A DNA stretch of 64,000 nucleotides, from the NCBI GenBank assembly GCA_026707225.1, contig JAPOXG010000058.1:142228-206227 (forward strand), given 5' to 3'. Each line of letters begins with the position of its first letter. Position 1 is the first letter of the stretch. This DNA is from Chloroflexota bacterium (GTDB lineage Bacteria; Chloroflexota; Anaerolineae; Aggregatilineales; Phototrophicaceae). A model generated the notes under the pieces. The model had not been told where the DNA came from. It searched no databases and saw nothing but the letters and a program-made list of their open reading frames with translations. The translations under genes and the position numbers were made by a program. This document shows positions 44,040-53,137 of the stretch, piece by piece.

Positions 44040-45056
44040 ATGGCGCGCTTCGGAAAGCGGCTTGGCGTCGATCTGGGCACGGTCAACGTCCTGATCTATG
44101 ACAGCGGTCGCATCGTCTTGCAGGAGCCGTCGCTGGTGGCTTTGCTGGCGGAAGAAGAGCGCATCGTTGATTTCGGCAACCCGGCGCGCGAAATGCTGGG
44201 ACGGGTCGACGACGAAGACATCCAGGTCATGCGTCCGCTGCAGAACGGCGTCATCGCCGATTATGAAGTGACGGAAGCGATGCTGGAGTATTTTTTCGGC
44301 AAAATCGCCGGGCGGATTCGTCTGTTTCGCCCGTCGGTGATGGTGTCCGTGCCTTATGGCGCCACCAGTGTGGAGAAACGCGCCGTCCGCGAGGCGATAC
44401 TGGCCGCTGGCGCGCGCGAAGTTCAGTTAATGTGGGAGCCCCTCGCCTCAGCTTTAGGCGCTGGCTTGCCGGTGAGCACGCCCGCCGGCGGCATGGTTGT
44501 CAACATCGGCGGCGGCATCACCGAGGCGGCCGTCCTGACCATGAACAACATCGTCCGGGCGGAGAGCGGCCGCATCGGTGGCTTGCGGCTGGACGATGGC
44601 ATCATCAGCTATGTGCGCCGCAAATATAATTTGACCGTGGGCCAGCCCACCGCCGAAGCGATCAAAATTCAAATCGGCGCTGCGGTTGATCAGCCGCAAG
44701 AAATGACGATGGAGATTCAAGGGCGCGACAATGTTTCGGGCCTGCCGCGCACGGTTCGCGTGACAACGGGCGAAGTCGTTGAAGCGCTGGCCGAGCCGCT
44801 TGGGCAAATCGCCAGCGTCGTCAAAGCCGTGCTGTCCACCACGCCGCCGGAGTTGTCCTCGGATATCATTGATCGCGGGATTGTTCTTACCGGGGGCGGC
44901 GCCTTGCTGCGCGGCATCGACAGCTACCTCACGCGGGAAACCGGCGTGCCCGTTTACCAAGCCGATAACCCGCTCATCAACGTGGTCGTTGGCTGTGGTC
45001 AGGCGCTGGAAGACCCGGCGATCATGCGTAGGCTGGCGCAGACCAACCACTTTTAG
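44040..45056 (+). CDS. mreB: Rod shape-determining protein MreB
   Basis: MreB is the bacterial actin that guides lateral cell-wall synthesis. The 338-residue protein shows the phosphate-1 loop VDLGTVNVLIY, the NIGGGITEAAVL phosphate-2 loop and the adenosine motif VLTGGGALLRGI. No mreC, mreD or rodA follows. Solitary mreB genes of this kind occur in several phyla. GAGGAG lies about 13 bases before the ATG, slightly far. Confidence 0.95.
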   Translation: MARFGKRLGVDLGTVNVLIYDSGRIVLQEPSLVALLAEEERIVDFGNPAREMLGRVDDEDIQVMRPLQNGVIADYEVTEAMLEYFFGKIAGRIRLFRPSVMVSVPYGATSVEKRAVREAILAAGAREVQLMWEPLASALGAGLPVSTPAGGMVVNIGGGITEAAVLTMNNIVRAESGRIGGLRLDDGIISYVRRKYNLTVGQPTAEAIKIQIGAAVDQPQEMTMEIQGRDNVSGLPRTVRVTTGEVVEALAEPLGQIASVVKAVLSTTPPELSSDIIDRGIVLTGGGALLRGIDSYLTRETGVPVYQADNPLINVVVGCGQALEDPAIMRRLAQTNHF

Positions 45057-45095
45057 TTCCGGCTGGAACTGGCGAAATGGCGGAAATCCGCGATG

Positions 45096-45728
45096 CTATC
45101 CATCGAGATAGAAGGTCATGTGCTGCAGGCGCGTCACCGGGTCAATATACTGAATCTGTACATCAGGCGGCACATTGATATTGATCGGCGCGTAATTCAG
45201 AATCGCCTGCACGCCAGCTGCCACCAGTTGATCGGCCACGGCTTGCGCATCTTCCGCCGGCACCGCCAGCATGGCGATTTTGATGCCTTCATCGCGAATG
45301 ATCTTATGCATTGAATGAACGGGTTGCACGACGAATTCGCCGACCCGCTGGCCGATTTTATGAGGACTGATGTCGAAGAGATGGGCGATGCGAAAGCCGC
45401 GATCCTGGAAGCCGCGATAATGCGAAATGGCGATGCCCAGATTGCCGGCGCCAACCACAACGACCATCCACTCCTGGTTGACCTGCAGCACATCCTGCAG
45501 CTTGTCGATGAGGTACTCGATTTGATAGCCCGTGCCCTGCTTGCCGAAGCCCCCGAAGTGCGACAGATCCTTGCGAATCTGGGCCGAGCTGATATCGAGC
45601 CGCCGACCCAACTCGTGCGAAGAAGTGACCGACTTGTTCTCTTGCTGTAAACGGCGCAGCGCGCGCAGATAAAGCGGCAAGCGACCAATGACAATATCAG
45701 GGATTTCTGCCTGCGACTTTGCCGACAT
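45096..45728 (-). CDS. rex: Redox-sensing repressor Rex
   Basis: Rex represses respiratory and fermentative genes and is released when NADH rises. The 210-residue protein has an N-terminal winged helix (IPDIVIGRLPLYLRAL, then SSAQIRKDLSHFGGFGKQGTGY) and a Rossmann domain with VVGAGNLGIAI and FDISPHKIG. The C-terminal helix for domain swapping is present. ATG at 45728 follows an in-frame TTG. Candidate operators lie before rex itself and before atpA. It is convergent with mreB. Confidence 0.96.
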   Translation of the reverse strand: MSAKSQAEIPDIVIGRLPLYLRALRRLQQENKSVTSSHELGRRLDISSAQIRKDLSHFGGFGKQGTGYQIEYLIDKLQDVLQVNQEWMVVVVGAGNLGIAISHYRGFQDRGFRIAHLFDISPHKIGQRVGEFVVQPVHSMHKIIRDEGIKIAMLAVPAEDAQAVADQLVAAGVQAILNYAPININVPPDVQIQYIDPVTRLQHMTFYLDG

Positions 45729-45752
45729 CAAGCGGGGGACCTATGGCTGTGT

Positions 45753-45770
45753 TTGTGAAACTTTCTACTA
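45753..45770 (-). promoter_or_regulatory. Possible Rex autoregulatory site
   Basis: TTGTGAA-N4-TCTACTA matches 11 of 14 fixed positions of the Rex operator. It lies about 25 bases upstream of the rex start codon. One half-site is perfect and the other degenerate. Confidence 0.4.
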
Positions 45771-45885
45771 TCATCATCTTACCATTGCGCTGCCGGACGC
45801 GCTAGCGAAGCGGGGCTGACCATAAGCGCGGCGCTCATTGCCGACCGCCACTATCATCCAGCGAGCGAGTCGGTCTCTGGCTCGC

Positions 45886-45914
45886 TTGAAAGCGCTGGGA
45901 GGCAATGCTACAAT
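45886..45914 (+). promoter_or_regulatory. Promoter of the GbsR-like regulator gene
   Basis: TTGAAA (45886-45891), a 17-base spacer and TACAAT (45909-45914) lie 29 bases upstream of the ATG. Confidence 0.65.
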
Positions 45915-45943
45915 GACGGCGCGAAGCGACCAGGACCTTGACG

Positions 45944-46528
45944 ATGTCCACCGACGCGGGAGAAAAAAGCGCCAACGGCCGGCAGCTGGCCAACGACTTG
46001 CAGATCGTGCATGACAGCATGTTGGACGGTTTGGGTCAACTGGCGGATTACTTCGGCTTCAACAAGGTCATGGGACAGCTCTACGGCTGTCTGCTGCTCA
46101 GCGCCGAGCCCCTCTCTCTCGACGATATGATGGGACGCTTGGGGATATCCAAAGCCAGCGTCAGCACCAATATGCGCTCGCTTGAGCACATGGGCATGGT
46201 GCGGCAAGTTTGGGTCCGCGGCGCGAGTGGCCGGCGCAAGTTCTATCAGGCTGAGACTGATTTCTGGCAGATTTTCTCCAATTTCCTCAGCGGTCGCGAA
46301 TTGCGAGACGTCGAGCGCGCGCTTGCGGTGATGGAGGAGAACCGCCAGCGCATTTCCAAGGGCATCGCCGACCTGCCGCCCGATCAGCAAATTCTGGCGC
46401 GGCTCTATCTCGATCGGATCGCGCAAATGCAGGCCCTGTTCCGCTTTGCCCAATTGCTCATCAACAGCGTGTTGGGTCAGGTCAGCGGCAGCGATGTCTC
46501 CGACGTATCCGGTGTGGAGCTGCAGTAG
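45944..46528 (+). CDS. GbsR/MarR-type transcriptional regulator
   Basis: The 194-residue protein has a winged helix-turn-helix (LSLDDMMGRLGISKASVSTNMRSL region) followed by a wing containing RKFYQAE and a long C-terminal helical pair for dimerisation. This is the GbsR subgroup of the MarR superfamily, which controls osmoprotectant uptake or efflux genes in other bacteria. AGGA lies eight bases before the ATG at 45944. No obvious target gene is adjacent. Confidence 0.85.
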   Translation: MSTDAGEKSANGRQLANDLQIVHDSMLDGLGQLADYFGFNKVMGQLYGCLLLSAEPLSLDDMMGRLGISKASVSTNMRSLEHMGMVRQVWVRGASGRRKFYQAETDFWQIFSNFLSGRELRDVERALAVMEENRQRISKGIADLPPDQQILARLYLDRIAQMQALFRFAQLLINSVLGQVSGSDVSDVSGVELQ

Positions 46529-46538
46529 CTATCGCCCC

Positions 46539-46567
46539 TTGAAGCGCTTAATACCGGCGACTATAAT
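46539..46567 (+). promoter_or_regulatory. Promoter of tRNA-Leu(UAG)
   Basis: TTGAAG, a 17-base spacer and a perfect TATAAT (46562-46567) lie about 20 bases upstream of the tRNA. Confidence 0.75.
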
Positions 46568-46586
46568 TCACGATCGTATTCGCCGT

Positions 46587-46667
46587 GAGGAAGTGGCGGA
46601 ATTGGCAGACGCGCATGACTTAGGATCATGTCTCTTTGAGGTGAGGGTTCGAGTCCCTCCTTCCTCA
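46587..46667 (+). tRNA. tRNA-Leu (anticodon TAG)
   Basis: GAGGAAG pairs with CTTCCTC followed by discriminator A. The anticodon stem CATGA/TCATG encloses CTTAGGA, giving anticodon TAG (UAG). The D-arm is identical to that of the CAG tRNA at the start of the window. CCA is not encoded. Confidence 0.95.
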
Positions 46668-46684
46668 TCTCGCATTTGCATTAT

Positions 46685-46703
46685 AGGCGCGTCTCGCGCC
46701 TTT
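46685..46703 (+). terminator. Hairpin terminator after tRNA-Leu(UAG)
   Basis: A perfect seven-base stem AGGCGCG/CGCGCCT with loop TCT is followed by TTT and, after GCA, by TTTT. Confidence 0.6.
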
Positions 46704-46779
46704 GCATTTTCTGCCTGAATGTAGTATGCGCGCGGCTGTCGGTTTCGTGGCAGTTCGCTCGAGAAGCAAGGAATGTCTC

Positions 46780-48435
46780 TTGAACCTGCAGACTGAACGT
46801 ATCGAAAACCACAGAGCTCAGTTCACTATTGAAATTGAATCCGATCAACTGGAGGACGCCAAGCGGAAAGCGGCTCGAAAGATTTCGCGCCAGGTCCGCA
46901 TCAAGGGATTCCGCAAGGGCAAAGCGCCTTACGGATTGGTCGTGAGGCAAGTCGGCGAGGGCGCGGTGCTGGAAGAAGCGCTGGATGATCTGGGCGATGT
47001 GCTGTACAAGCAGGCGCTGGATGAATCCGATGTGACGCCTTATGGTCCCGGCGCCTTTGAAGACTTCCAGTTGGAACCGGCGCCAACATTCGTGTTCTCT
47101 GTGCCCTTGCAGCCAGAAGTCGACTTGCAGGATTATCAGGATGTTCGGCTCGATTTTGAAAAGCCCATCGTTAGCGAAAGCGAGATCGACGCGGCGCTAA
47201 AACAGATGCGGATGCGGCAGATCGAGGTGCTGGACGAGGAAGTCGAGGTGGCCGGACCGGGGCATCGCGTGACGATAGCTGTAGATAGCGAGTTCGTCGA
47301 TGGCGATCCGCCCGCTGACGAGGCTGACGCCCTTGCCGAAGACGCGCTGACCGCCGAGGGCGATGAGGCGGATGAGAGCGCTGCCGCCGACGAGGAGCCG
47401 GCGCCTTACGTGCCAAAGAAGGGCGATACCTTCGTCAACGATGAAAATACGCAGATTATTCTGGATCCCAATGAAGATCCTTTCATACATGGCTTTGTCG
47501 GGAATTTGATCGGCGCGGAGCGGGGCAGCGATGTCCAGTTTGAATTGACGATCCCCGATGACGATGCCGAAGAAAGGATCATCGGGCGGCGCGTCAGTTT
47601 TATCGTTACGATCAACGATATTGAGGCGATTTCAATCCCGGAATTGGATGACGAATTCGCAAGGAGGACCAGCCGAGAACGCGGCGATGAAGAGTTGGAT
47701 CTGGCGGGCTTGCGTCAATCCATCCACGATGATCTGGCGCGAGCGGCGCTGGATAACGCCAGATCGCAATACAGCGCTGCGGTGTTGGAGAAGATTGTAG
47801 ATGGCGCTGAAATCGAGTATCCGGATTTGATGCTGACCGAGCAAATAGACGAAATGATCGGGGAATTCGAAGGCAACCTGAAGCAGCAGCGGCTCAATTT
47901 GGACGAATACCTGCGCTTGACCAACAGCACAAAAGACGATCTGCGCGAGCAATACCGCGAAAGCGCAGTCTACAGCTTGCGACAAAGCCTGGTTTTGCGC
48001 GAGCTTGTGCGCGTTCGAGACATAGAAATCAGCGACGAAGCGCTTGAGTTGCGTCTCAATAGCGTCATCGCCGGTTATGGAACGAACCCGGAGATTCGCA
48101 AACTCTTTGATTCGCCGCAGATGCGTGGCAACATCCGCAATGAGCTCGTCATGAACCATCTGCATGCCCATCTCGCCGCGATAGGTATGGGCGAAGATCC
48201 GAGCGCGCTGATTGAAGACATGGAATCGCGAGCGGCAGCCGATACCGAGCGGGCGCGCGAACGCCGTGAACGCCTGCAGCGCTATCTAGAGGAAGATGCC
48301 GCCAACGGCAATGAAGAGCCGGCCAGTGGCGATGCGATTGACGCGAGCGCGCCGCAGGCCGAATTGGACGCGCCAGCCGCGGACGCGCCTTCGCCAGAGG
48401 ATGAATGCGCGGAAACTGAGACCGGCAGTGCCTGA
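46780..48435 (+). CDS. tig: Trigger factor
   Basis: Trigger factor is the ribosome-bound chaperone and peptidyl-prolyl isomerase. The ribosome-binding loop is visible as KGFRKGKAP in the N-terminal domain. A PPIase domain follows, then the helical C-terminal domain. The start is a TTG with AAGGA seven bases upstream; the frame is open further up but lacks homology. At 551 residues it is about 100 longer than usual because of an acidic insertion of about 50 residues in the PPIase domain and an acidic C-terminal tail. The order tig-clpP-clpX is the classic one. Confidence 0.95.
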   Translation: MNLQTERIENHRAQFTIEIESDQLEDAKRKAARKISRQVRIKGFRKGKAPYGLVVRQVGEGAVLEEALDDLGDVLYKQALDESDVTPYGPGAFEDFQLEPAPTFVFSVPLQPEVDLQDYQDVRLDFEKPIVSESEIDAALKQMRMRQIEVLDEEVEVAGPGHRVTIAVDSEFVDGDPPADEADALAEDALTAEGDEADESAAADEEPAPYVPKKGDTFVNDENTQIILDPNEDPFIHGFVGNLIGAERGSDVQFELTIPDDDAEERIIGRRVSFIVTINDIEAISIPELDDEFARRTSRERGDEELDLAGLRQSIHDDLARAALDNARSQYSAAVLEKIVDGAEIEYPDLMLTEQIDEMIGEFEGNLKQQRLNLDEYLRLTNSTKDDLREQYRESAVYSLRQSLVLRELVRVRDIEISDEALELRLNSVIAGYGTNPEIRKLFDSPQMRGNIRNELVMNHLHAHLAAIGMGEDPSALIEDMESRAAADTERARERRERLQRYLEEDAANGNEEPASGDAIDASAPQAELDAPAADAPSPEDECAETETGSA

Positions 48436-48483
48436 TGCGAACGCAAGAATCCGCTCAATCCAACGAAAGGTAGCCTACCGCGA

Positions 48484-49098
48484 ATGAATACCTTCCACAA
48501 CGTTATTCCGATGGTGATCGAACAGGGCAGCCGTGGCGAGCGCGCCTATGACATCTACTCATTGCTGCTCAAGGAGCGCATCGTTTTCGTCGGCTCCGGC
48601 ATCAATGACCAGATCGCTAATCTCATTGTCGCGCAGCTGCTGTTCCTGGAGCGCGAGGGACCCGACCGCAGAGTCCAAATGTATATCAATTCGCCCGGCG
48701 GCGCCGTGTATTCAGGCTTGGCAATCTATGACTGCATGCAGCAAATCTCGGCGCCGGTCGGCACAGTTGCGGTCGGCATTACCGCGAGTTTCGGCACCGT
48801 CCTGCTTGCCGCCGGCGAACCGGGCATGCGCCTCGCCCTGCCAAACGCCACCATCCACATGCATCAGCCTTTGGGCGGCGCGCAAGGTCAAGCTTCCGAC
48901 ATCGTCATCCAGGCTGAGGAAATTGTGCGCCTAAAGAAACGCATCATCGACATCTTTGTCAAACATACGGGCAAGTCCGAAGCGGAAGTCGAAAACATTA
49001 CCGACCGCGATGTTTACATGACGGCGCAGGAAGCGACTGATTTTGGATTGATCGATTCCGTGCTGCTTGCCGAAGCGCGCGAAGCGGAAGGGGTCTGA
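48484..49098 (+). CDS. clpP: ATP-dependent Clp protease proteolytic subunit
   Basis: ClpP is the tetradecameric serine protease that degrades substrates delivered by ClpX. The 204-residue protein has the catalytic triad Ser102 (TASFG), His127 (HMHQP) and Asp176 (TDRDVYM), and the YINSPGG oxyanion segment. The Ser context has Phe where Met is usual. AAAGG lies seven bases before the ATG. Confidence 0.97.
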   Translation: MNTFHNVIPMVIEQGSRGERAYDIYSLLLKERIVFVGSGINDQIANLIVAQLLFLEREGPDRRVQMYINSPGGAVYSGLAIYDCMQQISAPVGTVAVGITASFGTVLLAAGEPGMRLALPNATIHMHQPLGGAQGQASDIVIQAEEIVRLKKRIIDIFVKHTGKSEAEVENITDRDVYMTAQEATDFGLIDSVLLAEAREAEGV

Positions 49099-49099
49099 G

Positions 49100-50383
49100 G
49101 TGACGTTTTCGCCGGTCAAGCACCACTGCAATTTCTGCAATCGCAGTCATGATGAGGTTGAGCGTCTGATTGCCGGTCCCGAACACATCTACATCTGCAA
49201 CTACTGCGTCGAGCTCTGCCACAACCTGCTGAAAGAAGAAGACGCCGACGAACTTGAGGCCGATGACAGCTTCGCGTTCGAGCTGACCCTTTCGCCGCGT
49301 CAGATCGCGGAGCGGCTTGACGAGTATGTGATCGGCCAACACGAAGCCAAGCGCGTCCTCAGCGTGGCCGTCTACAACCACTACAAGCGCATTCAAGCGA
49401 CTGACGCGCCGCAGGATGTCGAGCTCGATAAAAGCAACATCCTGCTGGCGGGGCCAACCGGCTGTGGCAAGACACTGCTGGCGCAGACGCTGGCGCGCAT
49501 CCTCGACGTGCCGATTGTTATCACCGATGCGACCGCTTTGACCGAGGCCGGCTACGTGGGCGAAGATGTTGAGAATATCCTGCTGCGTTTGATACAGGCG
49601 GCTGACGGGAATATCGCGCGGGCGGAACGCGGCATCATCTACATTGACGAGATCGACAAGATTTCGCGGATGGCCAACGCCAATCCATCAATCACAAGAG
49701 ATGTCTCGGGCGAAGGCGTTCAACAGGCGCTGCTAAAGATCCTGGAAGGCACGCTTTCAAACGTGCCGCCGCAGGGCGGGCGCAAGCATCCCCATCAGGA
49801 ATTCCTGCAGATTGATACGCGAAATATACTCTTCATCGTGGGAGGCACCTTCGCCGGCCTTGACGAAGTCATCCGACGCCGTATCGGCATGAAGAGCAAG
49901 ATCGGCTTCGGCGCCCAGCAAGAAAGCGGCGAATCTGAGGCGGCGAATCTGCTGAGCGAAGTTTCACCCGAAGACTTGATCCAGCACGGCATGATTCCGG
50001 AAATGGTTGGCCGCTTGCCTGTCCTGGTGGCTTTGCAGTCGCTCGAGCTTGAGGATCTGGTTCGCATCATGGTCGAGCCCAAAAACGCGCTCATCAAACA
50101 ATATGAGCATCTGCTTTCGCTCGATGATGTGGATTTGATATTCGAGTCCGAGGCGCTGCGCGCGGCGGCCGAAATGGCGATCGAACGCGATACTGGCGCG
50201 CGAGGCTTGCGCTCCATCATCGAGACATGCTTGCTAGATGTCATGTTTGAGGCGCCCAGCCGCCAAGACATCACCAAGGTCGTCATCGATGAATCTATCA
50301 TTCGCGGGGAAGAAAAACCGCGGATTCACACCAGCGACGGTCGCGTCATTACTTTATCCGACTCGATAGACTCGGCCGCCTGA
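49100..50383 (+). CDS. clpX: ATP-dependent Clp protease ATPase subunit ClpX
   Basis: ClpX unfolds tagged proteins and feeds them to ClpP. The 427-residue protein has the N-terminal zinc finger (CNFC and CNYC pairs), Walker A GPTGCGKT, Walker [12 protein letters not shown], a pore loop GYVGED and the arginine-finger region. The start is a GTG one base after the clpP stop, with GGAAGGGG upstream; the two genes are co-transcribed. The IGF-type loop that docks on ClpP is seen as IGFGAQ. Confidence 0.97.
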   Translation: MTFSPVKHHCNFCNRSHDEVERLIAGPEHIYICNYCVELCHNLLKEEDADELEADDSFAFELTLSPRQIAERLDEYVIGQHEAKRVLSVAVYNHYKRIQATDAPQDVELDKSNILLAGPTGCGKTLLAQTLARILDVPIVITDATALTEAGYVGEDVENILLRLIQAADGNIARAERGIIYIDEIDKISRMANANPSITRDVSGEGVQQALLKILEGTLSNVPPQGGRKHPHQEFLQIDTRNILFIVGGTFAGLDEVIRRRIGMKSKIGFGAQQESGESEAANLLSEVSPEDLIQHGMIPEMVGRLPVLVALQSLELEDLVRIMVEPKNALIKQYEHLLSLDDVDLIFESEALRAAAEMAIERDTGARGLRSIIETCLLDVMFEAPSRQDITKVVIDESIIRGEEKPRIHTSDGRVITLSDSIDSAA

Positions 50384-50409
50384 TTGTCGACGGCGGTCCC
50401 TGGCGCTTT

Positions 50410-51033
50410 CTATTGCGTCACTGGCAGCAACAAGACTTCCGATGGACCGCGGACACGGCTCCTGAAGCTTTGCGCGTCCAGTTGAGTGGCTTCCTCGCCG
50501 GCGCCGCCCCAATTGTATGGAATCGCCCAGCGCGGCTGCAGTGTTTCCACCAGTTGCAGCGCCTCATCAACCGTCAGACGTCCGTAGCCATCAATTGGCA
50601 GCAGCAGGATATCCGGCCGCAATTGCTCCATCCCCGGCACGATCTGCGAATCGCCAACGTAGTAGATGTCGAAATAATCCAGGGAGATCACGAAGCCCAA
50701 GCCTCCCGCTTCGGGCGGGTGACGCGGATCGCTCAACGAATAAGCCGGCATGGCTTTGATGCTGGCGCGGTCAACGCGCAAGCTGTGCCACTCTCTCAAT
50801 ACCGTCGTATCTTCGATAACGCGGGCGACGCTTTCGTTGCCGATCACCACCGTATTCTCGCCGCGGATCTTCGCCACATCGGCGGGGGAGCAATGGTCAT
50901 AATGATCGTGGCCGATCAAAATGATCTCGGGCGGCGATTCGCGCTTGACCACGCGCCAGGGCGCAATCTGAATAAAAGGCCTGCCGTTGATGGCAAAGCT
51001 GCCATGCCCTTGCCACTGGATTCTGTCGATCAA
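50410..51033 (-). CDS. MBL-fold metal-dependent hydrolase (UPF0173-like)
   Basis: This protein has a metallo-beta-lactamase fold with HDHYDH as metal site, an NESV segment, a YVGDSQ motif and a C-terminal IPYNWGG motif. The frame is open to 51105, but a strong promoter predicts transcription starting at about that position. A TTG at 51033 with AAGG upstream gives the family-typical beginning (an IQWQGHGSF motif near the N-terminus) and 207 residues, so I use it. The substrate is unknown; relatives act on phosphorylated lactones or nucleotides. Confidence 0.8.
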   Translation of the reverse strand: MIDRIQWQGHGSFAINGRPFIQIAPWRVVKRESPPEIILIGHDHYDHCSPADVAKIRGENTVVIGNESVARVIEDTTVLREWHSLRVDRASIKAMPAYSLSDPRHPPEAGGLGFVISLDYFDIYYVGDSQIVPGMEQLRPDILLLPIDGYGRLTVDEALQLVETLQPRWAIPYNWGGAGEEATQLDAQSFRSRVRGPSEVLLLPVTQ

Positions 51034-51111
51034 GTCAATTGCCTTCTGTGGATCCCGCCCGCGAATTCGCAACGATGTCAGAATCTGGGATGAAAACAAG
51101 CTCAATACAGA

Positions 51112-51139
51112 ATTATAAATGACGTTTTATCGATGTCAT
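51112..51139 (-). promoter_or_regulatory. Promoter of the MBL hydrolase gene
   Basis: On the minus strand ATGACA (51139-51134) lies 16 bases before a perfect TATAAT (51117-51112). The predicted start at about 51105 coincides with the most upstream possible start codon. Confidence 0.65.
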
Positions 51140-51257
51140 AGTTAGCCGCCGGCTGAGCGTATGGGAATCGCCGTTTTCATTTTGACTACACGCCCGTTTC
51201 AATCTCAGGTATTCTTGTATGCCTGAGTAAGTCCGCCATCATTCTGGTGTTCAGCAG

Positions 51258-52523
51258 ATGCTTGTTGATGAAGCGAAGATATTCGTGGCGAGTGGCAAAG
51301 GCGGCGATGGCATTGTCGCTTTCCGCCGTGAGAAATATGTCGCCCGCGGGGGACCTTCCGGCGGGAGCGGCGGGCGCGGAGGCGATGTCGTGCTCAAGGC
51401 AGACGCCAACCTGAATACGCTCTATTTTTTCCGCAATCATGTTCACTTCAAAGCCAAAGCTGGCGGCAAAGGCGGCTCAAGCAATAAGACCGGCGCTGAC
51501 GCCGAAACGCTAATCGTGCGCGTGCCGGCGGGCACGGTGGTGCGGGATGCCGAAACCGGCGGGCTGATCGCCGATATCGCGCGCGCCGACGATGAAGTGG
51601 TGGTGGCGCCGGGCGGGCGCGGCGGCCGAGGCAATGCCCACTTCAAGACCTCTTCCAATCAGGCGCCACGCCTGGCGGAAAAGGGCGAGCCGGGCCGGGA
51701 ACGATGGCTCAACCTGGAACTGAAACTGATCGCCGATGTGGCCCTGGTTGGCATGCCCAATGCGGGCAAATCGACCTTGCTTTCGGTCGTTAGCAACGCC
51801 AAGCCCAAGATCGCCGATTATCCCTTCACAACCTTGGAGCCGAATCTGGGCACTGTCGTTTACGACCATAGCGACCTCATATTCGCCGATATTCCCGGTT
51901 TGATTGAAGGCGCGCATTTGGGCGTCGGGCTGGGTCATGCCTTCCTGCGCCATGTGCAGCGCACCGACGTCATCGTGCATATTCTGGACGGCTCGGCGAA
52001 TGACCCGCTGGCCGACTACAGTCAGATCAGATCCGAGCTCGCTCTCTTCGACGACAGGCTGGCTGAGCGACCGGAGATCGTGGTCGTTAACAAGATCGAC
52101 TTGCCCGAGGCGCGCGAATACTGGGAATTGCTGAAAGAAAACCTGATCGCGCTGGGGATTGCGGAACCGCTAGCGATCTCGGCGGCGACCAGGGAAAACG
52201 TGACCCGCTTGATTCAGCGCGTATTTGAAGAGGCAGCGAACGTGCCGCGCCGAGCGAAGTCCAGCATTGAAGAAGATCCGATATACGAGCTGGACGATGA
52301 CGGCTTGCCTTTCGAATTGGCTGTCAAAGACGGCGCCTACCATGTTAGCGGCGACCGTATCGAAAGAGCGGCGGCGATGACCTATTGGGATTATGACGAA
52401 GCCGTGCTCCGATTTCACAAGACGCTGGAAGCGCTGGGCGTAGTTGACGCGCTTGCCAAAGCGGGCGTTCGCCCGGGCGATACGGTATTCATCGGGGAAT
52501 TCGAGTTGGAGTGGTTCGATTGA
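51258..52523 (+). CDS. obg: GTPase Obg
   Basis: Obg is an essential GTPase in ribosome assembly and stress control. The 421-residue protein has the glycine-rich Obg domain (about 1-158), the G domain with GMPNAGKST, DIPGLIEGA and NKIDLPE, and a C-terminal OCT domain (about 345-421). The ribosome binding site is weak. The stop overlaps the start of nadD. Confidence 0.97.
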   Translation: MLVDEAKIFVASGKGGDGIVAFRREKYVARGGPSGGSGGRGGDVVLKADANLNTLYFFRNHVHFKAKAGGKGGSSNKTGADAETLIVRVPAGTVVRDAETGGLIADIARADDEVVVAPGGRGGRGNAHFKTSSNQAPRLAEKGEPGRERWLNLELKLIADVALVGMPNAGKSTLLSVVSNAKPKIADYPFTTLEPNLGTVVYDHSDLIFADIPGLIEGAHLGVGLGHAFLRHVQRTDVIVHILDGSANDPLADYSQIRSELALFDDRLAERPEIVVVNKIDLPEAREYWELLKENLIALGIAEPLAISAATRENVTRLIQRVFEEAANVPRRAKSSIEEDPIYELDDDGLPFELAVKDGAYHVSGDRIERAAAMTYWDYDEAVLRFHKTLEALGVVDALAKAGVRPGDTVFIGEFELEWFD

Positions 52524-53128
52524 GCGCGCAACGTATCGGCATACTGGGCGGCAGTTTTGATCCGCCGCAGATGGGGCACTTGATTCTGGCGGAATACAGC
52601 CGCGAAAGCCTCAAAATGGATCATATTCTCTTCGTGCCTGTTGCTGACCACCCGATAAAGAAAGGTGAAATTCGCCTTCCAGTCAAGCATCGGCTGGCGA
52701 TGCTGGAGCTCGCGATTGCGGACAACCCGCATTTCAGCATTTCGCGCGTCGATATCGATCGAAATGGTCCCCATTATTCCGCTGACACAGTCAAGATCAT
52801 CCGCTCGCAATACCCACAGGCTCAGTTGTATTTCGTGATGGGCGGCGACAATCTGCGTTCATTGCCGACCTGGGAGCGGGCGCAAGAACTCTACGCCTGC
52901 TGCCGGCTTGCCGTGATGAAACGCGCCGACGAAGACATCGCCGCGGACATGCACGACGATATCTTGCCCGGGCTGTCGCAGCAGGTGGATATTGTGGATG
53001 TGCCGATGCTCAGCTTATGGCTGTCTTCAACTTATGTCGTCAGTCGCCTGCGCGAGGATCTCAGCGTGCGCTATCTGGTGCCCGACAATGTCCTGGATTA
53101 CATCGCCGCCAAGCGACTTTATCGTTGA
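52520..53128 (+). CDS. nadD: Nicotinate-nucleotide adenylyltransferase
   Basis: NadD makes nicotinic acid adenine dinucleotide in NAD synthesis. The 202-residue protein has the nucleotidyltransferase motif GGSFDPPQMGH, FVPVADHPIK and the ISSTY-type motif (here LSSTYV). The start is a TTG with GGAG eight bases upstream, overlapping the obg stop (TTGA). The obg-nadD order is widely conserved. Confidence 0.95.
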   Translation: MSAQRIGILGGSFDPPQMGHLILAEYSRESLKMDHILFVPVADHPIKKGEIRLPVKHRLAMLELAIADNPHFSISRVDIDRNGPHYSADTVKIIRSQYPQAQLYFVMGGDNLRSLPTWERAQELYACCRLAVMKRADEDIAADMHDDILPGLSQQVDIVDVPMLSLWLSSTYVVSRLREDLSVRYLVPDNVLDYIAAKRLYR

Positions 53129-53137
53129 GCTGCAAGC

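Noticed and set aside
45080..45091. GCGGAAATCCGC palindrome between mreB and rex as bidirectional terminator
   Set aside because: The loop would be only two bases and no T run follows on either strand.
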